Shown here: one piece after another, positions 55,760 through 64,000 of the stretch | Layout: every line of letters starts with the position of its first letter | How positions within the stretch are numbered: the first letter of the stretch is position 1 | Origin: Triticum aestivum | Taxonomy: Eukaryota; Streptophyta; Magnoliopsida; Poales; Poaceae | Length of the DNA: 64,000 nt | Reading direction: 5' to 3' | Assembly: GCF_018294505.1 (NCBI RefSeq) | Contig: NC_057812.1 | Location: forward strand, 59,252,687-59,316,686 | Translations under genes and position numbers: made by a program | The notes under the pieces: generated by a model | Databases searched by the model: none | What the model was told of the DNA's origin: nothing | The model's input: the letters and a program-made list of their open reading frames with translations, nothing else

Positions 55760-55771
55760 GCTCTGACGCCA
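55760..55771 (-). promoter_or_regulatory. Primer-binding site of the copia element
   Basis: The minus strand reads TGGCGTCAGAGC three bases after the LTR end, a variant of the common TGGTATCAGAGC (tRNA-Met). Confidence 0.65.
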
Positions 55772-55774
55772 CAT

Positions 55775-55964
55775 TGAGTTTCATACGAAAATTAGGAAGA
55801 TTTGAGTAATCTGGGTTGAAGAACAGAGAGAGAGGGCAGAGGCGATGAATGGGGAATTTTCTGGATCTCTACCGATCCATCTCTCTCTATTCTCTATCTA
55901 TATTATATGTACATTTTACACTTGAGCCCTCTGGCAGATACATAAATCTCAACTCACACCAACA
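55775..55964 (-). repeat. 5' LTR of the copia element
   Basis: 190 bp, near-identical to 50715-50906. It would carry the element's promoter. Confidence 0.93.
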
Positions 55965-56384
55965 AAAATCCACATTATTTCTTTCTTGATGCCTCCTAAT
56001 CCTCCAAAAAAAATATAGTGGTGTATGAGAAAGATAGGCATGATAAACAAAGTTATATTGAACTTATGCTAGGACTGCTTATGAGGATGGATTTTCTGCA
56101 ATACAAGTTTAGAAGCATACACCCACTACTTCCTACTACTTCTCTTTCCCAAATATGCTCTTCGCCTTGATGGCACACACATACCTCTATGTGTTTCTAA
56201 AGATTTATAGCCAGCCGGGTTGGTCCATCTTAATTGTCGCAACATACTACAACAACTTGAGTACCTTTTCTAGTTTATTTTTCATGTAGCAGTACCATTA
56301 TTTCACCATTGTGGCATTATCTTCCATTCCTCTTTGGATACACAGTCCATTCATATTCATGTTATACTGACGCTGTGTCCATCT
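55965..56384. other. Intronic or intergenic, no supported feature
   Basis: AT-rich sequence between the copia element and the carrier-domain exon. No coding frame supported. It may be intron of the broken acyl-activating enzyme gene. Confidence 0.4.
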
Positions 56385-57006
56385 ATAATAGACCTTTTGT
56401 GTTTAATGATTTCTTCACCTTCGATGGTAACTCAATTTCTGCCCAAGCAGCCCACGAGATCGATATGAGACTGATTTATATCTATCCAAACCCTTCTAAA
56501 ATTTTGCATGTTTTAGTTCTGGAGCATAGAAATTCAGTTTCTGCTACCGATGAGCCTAAGCCTAAGAAGGGCCTGAAGGTATCTGCAAGTTTACAGGGAC
56601 TATTCGACCCAGTTGCTGCAAATGCGGATGATAGTCATCTTGGAGGGAAAGCAGGGATAAATGTAAAGTGTGCAAATTATCACATTGCAAGGAGTTATGG
56701 AAATGGAACAAGAGCAATGGAACAGATGTGCAGCTTAGCAAGTATCTATTCTTTCCTAGTGATATATACCAGACAAACGACCTCTAGCTAGATACATGCT
56801 CGGAGGGGAGAAACGGTGTCATGGGGAGTCAGTTGATCTTGAACTTTTCATGACAAAAAGAAGTGGTCTATTCGGCATTGCAACAGATTTATGTATGACG
56901 ATGAAGGGAAGCTGCAACTTGAACATAGTTTCTCATATGTTTCATACAAGATAGGTTATATTCAGGAACTTTGGAACATTCCTTTGGATTCAAGTGGGAG
57001 TTCATA
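56385..57006 (+). pseudogene. Acyl-activating enzyme remnant: carrier-protein domain and following region
   Basis: The frame reads FNDFFTFDGNSISAQAAHEI, then DMRLIYIYPNPSKILHVLVL, the pattern of a phosphopantetheine carrier domain (DDFFxLGGNSIxAxxxAHxL). The attachment Ser is at 56432-56434, but the preceding LGG is FDG. It continues EPKPKKGLKVSASLQGLFDP; then, with frame changes, GESVDLELFMTKRSGLFG and GYIQELWNIPLDSSGSS. In AASDH/AAE19 proteins a carrier domain follows the AMP-binding domain and leads to a PQQ-type propeller, and the last segment may be the link to it. Same strand and correct order after the 24.1-kb exon. Confidence 0.6.
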
Positions 57007-59821
57007 ATTTATCAACACCCATGTTGGTAGTTTTATTAAACATTAACTATATTCACATCCAAAGTAGTTGGGATTGCAAACCGTGGCATCGTAACTTGTA
57101 GAATCGTGGATTCTACGAACTAGAATAGTAGAATCCATTCAGTCAATTCAGACCATATAGTCGTAAAGCCGCATGGTAGAATCGCGGTTCTGACTACCTT
57201 CGTTACATAATCCATGAGAAATAGCAAACTAAAACTGGTGGGATTCTAAGCTACAGCTCCAGCGGATGAATCAACGCAAACCTAGTTTACTCATGGGCCA
57301 CAACAATTGTTTCTCCTGCACAATGCTCGAAGATAAATTTCAAGAAGTCCCTTAGGAAATTTGGGCAATCCATGTAGGTTGCTGCCACCACGGACGAGAG
57401 TTGATACAGAGTGTGGAGGCTTCATGCATAAATGATAGTCGGAGTTTGGTTAGGTCTCCAAATGGTGAAAGCGTCATGTTTCCAAATGATACAGAGTGTG
57501 GAGGTTTCGAAATCAGTATCCTTTGAGAACGCCAAAAGGTGAGATTTATTTCCATGATGCGTCCAAACCTCCAAGGTACACTTTTAGCGTTCATGCCATT
57601 ATTTTCTCGAAATCAGTTCTCATAGATAGTAGAAGGAAACTCAAACAAACTTTGTCAACTGCACATTCAAATGCAAAACGATTTCATCCATTAAATTTGG
57701 ATAGTACATAATGGCGTCAGACCCGCTAGTTGATGGCACTTTGGGCACCAAAATTTAAATGTACATGGATTTCACCTACCTCAGGACTGATCTTTATGTG
57801 AAGCTTCGGGCTAGCGTTTGTGGAATTGCTTACATCTATATGTCTGCATGCAGAATGCTGTTTCCATACTGGTCCACATCAATCAAGCAGCAAACTTACA
57901 ACTTTATACATGTTCAAAATAATACCACCTTAATTATATAGCATCTTTAATGTCCAATACAAGATGCATCTCTGCAACGGCATGTCTTGTGATCACGACT
58001 CAACGGCCATTCACTTGTTGCATTAAACTCTAAAAATATTGATGGGCAAAACTATATAACACCACATTGTCCAACGCCAAGAAAAAGGGTTTCCCTAAGT
58101 ACACCCACGTTTCTACAACAATATTATGGGACAAGAGTAGATATGTTAAGATGCTGCATGCACATTTGCACATGCAACTATTCTAGTTCAACAAGTACGG
58201 ATGGGTACAATGGCATTCTACTGGTTCATTCTTACCACATTCAGGCCAGCCTATAAGAGTTGGTATGGTTCTCTCCAAGACGGTGCCCAACCTATGTTCT
58301 TGAAATCTGAACATATACTTTATAGTCCTTTTCTTGTTTGCCCGCCAAAAAAAATCCGTTTATTGTTCGGTTGCATGCTGCACCTGGATTGACATGTGAC
58401 ATGTTTTTAGGCCCCTCTTTTGTGTGTCGTTCTGCCAATAATCACCTTCCAGCCGTAGAAACCCTAGCTGCAGGGCATAGCAGATAAGTTGGTGCACAAG
58501 GTACGAGGGTGGCCTGAGACAGTCGTGGGAACAAATGGTAGGCATTGTGCTGGGCGAGAGGATACGGAGGTGGTGACTGTGCGGGATGATTGGCAGCGAA
58601 TGGTCAAGAGCATTGGAGGTGGGTATTAGTGGTCCGGAGATATTTTATTTCCTGGAGCAGGAGACGAAGAGCAGGGGTGTAAAAAAAGTGGAGAGACAGA
58701 TATTTTACTATTGGCCGCACGGAGCAAGGAAGTAAGGAACATGGAGACAGGGTAGACCAGTCTTACCCACGCGACTCCACCCACACACATGCCAACGGCC
58801 CTTGATTAACGTAGGCAACCCATCGGTGACCAATGTACGAGCTTAAAATGGCCGACACATGAGTCTCCGGGAGGTGAAATGTGGCTGGAGTTACAACATC
58901 TCATAGCCCAGTCCACACCGTTGATGAACCAGCGTTCTTGAGGTGGGCACCCTAACACATTTTAAAGGAGAGATTGGAGACAAATGCGGAAAGCTTACTA
59001 GCACATATGCCTCCTAGATTGAATGATTCAAAAATGCTAGGCCCCCATATTGACCTACACTTGGGCGAGCTAGGGAAGCCCTAGCCTTTGCCTCTAAGGT
59101 CACATCTCCTACAAGTCCGGTGCCACCCCTACGATGTAGTTTTATTCCTGATACCTCCTAAGCCAAGATTGGACAATCTTTCGTGGTCTTATATATTGCA
59201 AGAGCTTAGATGATTGGTGATCATGACACAAATATGAAATATTGTGCTGACGTTGTTGACCTCATCCGGTGCGCATGTATATGCAGACAGATGCCCAACA
59301 TTGCCTTTTATGGAGGTACCACTAACATATCTTCTGTGAGGCCCTACTTTTGCATGTGCATTGCAATTTTCCATCGGTTGATGTAGGGCCTTACTCGTAT
59401 ATCCAGATGTCTTTATCTTTATTCGGAGGGGAAATGCATATATTAGGTGTTGGTGCAAGAATAGGCTCTGCAATCACCGAGAGGGAGGTAGTGTGGGCTC
59501 GCATCTGCTTGTTATATTTAACCCATTAAGGGAGCAAGAAAGGCCAACATTGTTCAATGGCAAGTGGCGCCGCTGGTTGTTGCGGTTGGAAATCTGACTT
59601 GACATCTCGTAGGGCTAACGATTGCCGGCAAGATCACTTTCAGTTAGGCACCAACATTATAGAAATTATCTTGTAGACCACATTACATAAACTGGTTAGT
59701 TTCGAATGAACCACCCTCTCAGCTAATTAAACTACATGGATCCTCACAATAATAGTGTCATCCCACTCCTCAGGTATCGTCACACCATTTAGGGCTTCCA
59801 AAAGCCGACAGACCAGTGAAG
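57007..59821. other. Intergenic, mostly unique; few small repeats
   Basis: No gene is supported. 57102-57120 is a short palindrome (GTAGAATC-GTG-GATTCTAC) within a stretch where 'gtagaatc' recurs. 57410-57505 has two copies of 'gatacagagtgtggagg'. About 59135-59330 is related to 25200-25390. Propeller exons of the upstream remnant might lie here, but I could not read any with confidence. Confidence 0.4.
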
Positions 59822-60098
59822 TGTTGGGGAACGTAGTAATTTCAAAAAAATTCCTACGCACACGCAAGATCATGGTGATGCATAGCAACGAGAGGAGAAA
59901 GTGTTGTCCATGTACCCTCGTAGACCAAAAGTGAAAGCGTTAGCACAACACGGTTGATGTAGTCGTACGTCTTCACGATCCGACCGATCAAGTACCGAAC
60001 GTACGACACCTCCGAGTTCAGCACACATTCAGCCCGATGACGTCCCTCGAACTCTGATCCAGCCGCGTGTTGATGGAGAGTTTCGTCAGCACGACGGC
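59822..60098 (+). mobile_element. BARE1/Angela copia LTR fragment
   Basis: It opens TGTTGGGGAACGTAGTAATT and carries 'atgtagtcgtacgtcttcac', 'tccgagttcagcacac' and 'gagagtttcgtcagcacgac', the recognisable start of the BARE1/Angela LTR. It stops abruptly at 60098 where a gypsy LTR begins, so it was cut by that insertion. Only 277 bp remain. Confidence 0.85.
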
Positions 60099-61180
60099 TG
60101 ATGACCCACAAGTGATCTATCATAGTCCTTTCGATAAGTAAGAGTGTCGAACCCAACGAGGAGCAGAAGAAAATAATAAGCGGTTTTCAGCAAGGTATTC
60201 TATGCAAGTACTGAAATAAGTGGTAACAGATAGTTTTGTGATAAGATAAATTGTAACTAGCAACAAGTAACAAAAGTAAATAAAGTGCAGCAAGATGGCC
60301 CAATCCTTTTTGTAGCAAAGGACAAGCCTGAACAAACTCTTATAATAGGAAAAGCGCTCCCCAGGACACATGGGAATATCATCAAGCTAGTTTTCATCAC
60401 GTTCATATGATTCGCATTCGGTACTTTGATAATTTGATATGTGGGTGAACCGGTGCTTGGGTGCTGTTCTTACTTGAACAAGCATCCCACTTATGATTAA
60501 CCTCTATTGCAAGCATCCGCAACTACAACAAAAGTATTAAGGTAAACCTAACCATAGCATGAAACATGTGGATCCAAATCAGCCCCTTACGAAGCAACAC
60601 ATAAACTAGGGTTTAAGCTTCGGTCACTCTAGCAACGCCATCATCTACTTATTACTTTCCCAATGCCTTCCTCTAGGCCCAAATAATGGTGAAAGTGTTA
60701 TGTAATCGACGTTCACATGAACACCACTAGAGGCTAGACAACATACATCTCATCAAAATATCGAACGAATACCAAATTCACATGACTACTAATAGCAAGA
60801 CTTCTCCCTTGTCCTCAGGAACAAACGTAACTACTCACAAAGCATATTCATGTTCATAATCAGAGGGGCAATAATATGCATATAGGATCTGAACATATGA
60901 TCTTCCACCAAATAAACCAAGTAGCATCAACTACAAGGAGTAATCAACACTACTAGCAACCTACTAGCACCAATCCCAGACTTGGAGACAAGAATTGGAT
61001 ACAAGAGATGAACTAGGGTTTGGAGATGAGATGGTGCTGGTGAAGATGTTGATGGAGATTGCCCTCTCCTGATGAGAGGAGCGTTGGTGATGACGATGGT
61101 GATGATTTCCCCCTCCCGGGGGAAGTGTCCCCGGCAGAACAGCTCTGCCGGAGCTCTAGATTGGTTCCGCCAAGGTTCCG
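60099..61180 (-). mobile_element. Gypsy LTR fragment, related to 15426-16952
   Basis: The left end tgatgacccacaagt and the next phrase 'tttcgataagtaagagtgtc' with 'gaacccaacgaggagc' match the end of the LTR at 15426. Beyond that the similarity is patchy ('gcaagcatccgcaactac', 'aaccatagcat'), so it is another subfamily. It is interrupted at 61181 by the next LTR. Confidence 0.7.
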
Positions 61181-64000
61181 TGTGACGCCCCCGATTCAAT
61201 CGTACACTAATCATGCACGCAAATGTGTACGATCGAAATCAGGGACTCACGGGAAGATATCACAACACAACTCTAAACCATAAATAAGTCATACAAGCAT
61301 CATAATACAAGCCAGGGGCCTCAAGGGCTTGAATACAAGTGCTCGATCATAGACGAGTCAGCGGAAGCAACAATATCTGAGTACAGACATAAGTTAAACA
61401 AGTTTGCCTTAAGAAGGCTAGCACAAACTGAGATACAGATCGAAAGAGGCGCAGGCCTCCTGCCTGGGATCCTCCTAAACTACTCCTGGTCGTCGTCAGC
61501 GGGCTGCACGTAGTAGTAGGCACCTCCAGTGTAGTAGTCGTCCTCGACGGTGGCGTCTGGCTCCTGGGCTCCAGCATCTGGTTGCGACAACCAGAAAGAA
61601 AGGAAAGGGGGAAAACGGGGGGAGAAAGCAACGTGAGTACTCATCCAAAGTACTCGCAAGCAAGGATCTACACTACATATGCATGGGTATATGTGTAAAG
61701 GGCCATATCGGTGGACTGAACTGCAGAATGCCAGAATAAGAGGGGGATAGCTAATCCTGTCGAAGACTACGCTTCTGGCAGCCTCCGTCTTGCAGCATGT
61801 AGAAGAGAGTAGACTGAAGTCCTCCAAGTAGCATCGCCAAGTAACATCTCCAAGTAGCATCTCCGAGTAGCATCTCCAGTAGCATCGCATAGCATAATCC
61901 TACCGGCGATCCTTCCTCGTCGCCCTATTAGAGAGCGATCACCGGGTTGTATCTGGCACTTGGAAGGGTGTGTTTTATTAAGTATCCGGTTCTAGTTGTC
62001 ATAAGGTCAAGGTACAACTCCAAGTCGTCCTGTTACCGAAGATCACGGCTATTCGAATAGATTAACTTCCCTGCAGGGGTGCACCACATAACCCAACACG
62101 CTCGATCCCATTTGGCCGGACACACTTTCCTGGGTCATGCCCGGCCTCGGAAGATCAACACGTCGCAGCCCCACCTAGGCCAAAACAGAGAGGCCAGCAC
62201 GCCGGTCTAAACCTAAGCGCACAGGGGTCTGGGCCCATCGCCCATAGCACACCTGCATGTTGCGTGGGCGGCCGGAAGCAGAACTAGCCCCCTTAATACA
62301 AGAGCAGGCTTACGTTCCAATCCGGCGCGCGCCGCTCCGTCGCTGACGTCTGAAGTGCTTCGGCTGATACCACGACGTCGGGATACCCATAACTACTCCC
62401 GCGTAGATGGTTAGTGCGTATAGGCTCGTAGCCGACTCAGATCAAATACCAAGATCTCGTTAAGCGTGTTAAGTATCCGCGAACGCCGAACAGGGCTAGG
62501 CCCACCTGTCTCCTAGGTGGTCTCAACCTGCCCTGTCGCTCCGCCACAAGTAACAGTCGGGGGCCGTCGGGAACCCAGGCCCACCTCTACCGGGGTGGAG
62601 CCACCTGTCCTTTCAGCCCCCAACTCCGAACAGTATCACAGGTAATGTAACAGTGTAAAGTATATAGTATATGCCCGTGATCACCTCCCGAAGTGATCAC
62701 AGCCCAGTAGTATAGCATGGCAGACGGACAAGAGTGTAGGGCCACTGATGGAACACTAGCATCCTATACTAAGCATTTAGGATTGCGGGTAAGGTATCAA
62801 TGACTGTAGCAGCAATGACAGGCTATGCATCAGAATAGATTAACGGAAAGCAGTAAACATGCTACACTACTCTAATGCAAGCAGTATAGAGAAGAGTAGG
62901 CGATATCTGGTGATCAAAGGGGGGGCTTGCCTGGTTGCTCTGGCAAGAGAGAGGGGTCGTCAACTCCGTAGTCGAACTGGGGTCGCCGCAGTCTCGGGTC
63001 TATCGGAAAGAAGTAACGGAGAGGGAACACAATAAATAACAGAGCAATCAAAGTATCACAAAGCGTAACAAGACAATACGCGGTGTTCGGTGTGCCCTAA
63101 CGCTACAGGTAGTAGGTGATACCGGTGAAGGGGGAAACATCCGGGAAAGTATCCCCGGCGTTTCGCGTTTTTGGACAGATTGAACCGGAGGTGAAATGTT
63201 GTAGGTTCATATGCTAGGGTTGTGTGGCAGACGAACGGGTCGCGTATCCGGATTCGTCTCGTCGTTCCTGAGCAAACTTTCATGTACAAAGTTTTTCCAT
63301 CCGAGCTACGGTTTATTTTATATTAATTTTTAAAGTTTTTAAATCATTTTCTAACTTATTAATTATTAATTAAATTCGAAAATAGTATTATTGCATCAGC
63401 ATGACGTCAGCATGACATATATCAGTCAACAGAGGTGTTGACTGGTCAAGCTGACATGTGGGTCCCGCATGTCATTGACTGTTAACTAAACCTAACAGGT
63501 TAATTAACTAAAACCAGATGATTAGGTTAATCTAATCAGGATTAATTAAGTTAATTAAATCTTTAATTAATTAACTAATTAATATTTTATTTATTTACTT
63601 TTATTATTATTTTTAAACGTTCAGGGGGCGTGTGGGCCCGGCTGTCATAGGCCCTAGGGGCCATAGTGGGTTTGGGTGCTGCGGGCGCCGCAGGTGCGGC
63701 GCGGACGTTCGGGCGGCTGGCCCCGGGCATGGGCGCGAGCACCCGAGTGGGTGAACCCGGGGTGTAGGTGAGGTCACCAGGGCGCGGTGGGGCGAGGCCG
63801 TGGCCTAGGCAAGGCTCGCCGGCCGACCGCGGCGAGCGAAGGCAGACAACAGGGGCGGCGCGGATGGCAGGAGGCGCGGGCTGGCGGCCTCCGACGAGCA
63901 GCGAGGCGCGGCCAGACGTCGCTGATGCGACGGGCACGCGGGCGCGTCGCGCGCACGGCACGGGCACGAGGGGGGAAGGTCAGGGGCGGAGCGGCTCGTG
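61181..64000 (-). mobile_element. Third LTR of the chromodomain gypsy family, runs off the window
   Basis: It opens tgtgacgcccccgattcaat like the LTR at 35545 and follows it to about 63300 with more divergence. The palindrome cluster near 63390-63470 is degraded, and the GC-rich block from 63610 differs in sequence from the other two. It has a 15-bp minisatellite expansion at 61825-61885. A solo LTR or the 3' LTR of an element extending right; the window ends first. Bases ttccg at 61176-61180 would be its target duplication. Confidence 0.85.

Larger units (their letters stand above)
50715..55964 (-). mobile_element. Copia retrotransposon with intact gag-pol, 5.25 kb
   Basis: Short LTRs (192 and 190 bp) enclose, on the minus strand, a primer site, a leader of about 440 bp, one uninterrupted gag-pol ORF and a purine tract (TTGAGGGGGAG) beside the 3' LTR. 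The LTRs differ by two substitutions and one GA unit, so the insertion is young. The flanking five bases (attat and aaaat) do not match, so the target duplication is mutated or the element has recombined. Clade not assigned; the short LTRs suggest Ale or Ivana type. Confidence 0.93.

Noticed and set aside
56309..56790. An independent small gene of 160 codons
   Set aside because: The readable part is a carrier domain that starts mid-exon, lacks a credible start and continues in other frames. It fits better as part of the broken acyl-activating enzyme.
1..64000. A previously undescribed multi-gene system
   Set aside because: Apart from one housekeeping gene, everything readable is transposon, duplicated flank or pseudogene. 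I found no set of intact, co-oriented unknown genes that would make up a new system.

Overview
The window looks like gene-poor, repeat-rich nuclear DNA from a Triticeae grass (wheat, Aegilops or barley type). The evidence is a grass 6-phosphogluconate dehydrogenase gene, a BARE1/Angela-type copia LTR, a CACTA transposon with the usual Triticeae ends, a Stowaway MITE and several large gypsy elements. Only one gene is intact: a 6PGDH (7612-9051, +) with an uninterrupted coding region, a probable intron in the 5' leader and a C-terminal SKI tripeptide.

Layout. 1-2.5 kb: a degenerate three-copy repeat with a hAT MITE (clean 8-bp duplication) and a long-hairpin Mutator MITE. 4.4-5.5 kb: a frameshifted member of a repeated grass ORF family. 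6.2-9.3 kb: the 6PGDH gene. 9.05-11.6 kb: its downstream DNA, partly duplicated in place and carrying another MITE. 11.8-13.8 kb: AT-rich degenerate repeat arrays with tRNA-like modules. 13.9-17 kb: a LINE-like tail and a truncated gypsy. 17.4-21 kb: a decayed FAR1/MULE transposase gene (-). 26-39.3 kb: a complete 13.3-kb chromodomain gypsy (-) with 3.7-kb LTRs and an ATACC duplication. 39.3-45 kb: duplicated pieces of the 6PGDH 3' flank and a dead 6PGDH fragment. 45.2-49 kb: a transposon ORF remnant and a CACTA element. 50.7-56 kb: a copia element with one uninterrupted gag-pol ORF. 59.8-64 kb: three LTR fragments nested in order.

The most informative signal beyond the annotated elements is a dismembered gene on the + strand. 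Pieces at 11.4, 21.5, 21.8, 22.6, 23.9 and 56.4-57.0 kb read in N-to-C order as an acyl-activating enzyme: an N-terminal segment, the AMP-binding P-loop, the YGTT motif, the VSGDC region and then a carrier-protein domain. This matches the AASDH/AAE19 type. It carries stops, frameshifts and damaged motifs, and about 45 kb of transposons now separate its parts. A piece resembling its first exon recurs at 44.7 kb beside the dead 6PGDH copy, so the pair 6PGDH-AAE was probably an old neighbourhood that was duplicated and then broken up.

All family names come from reading motifs; no database search was possible. I see no rRNA, functional tRNA or CRISPR array, and no operon-like system.
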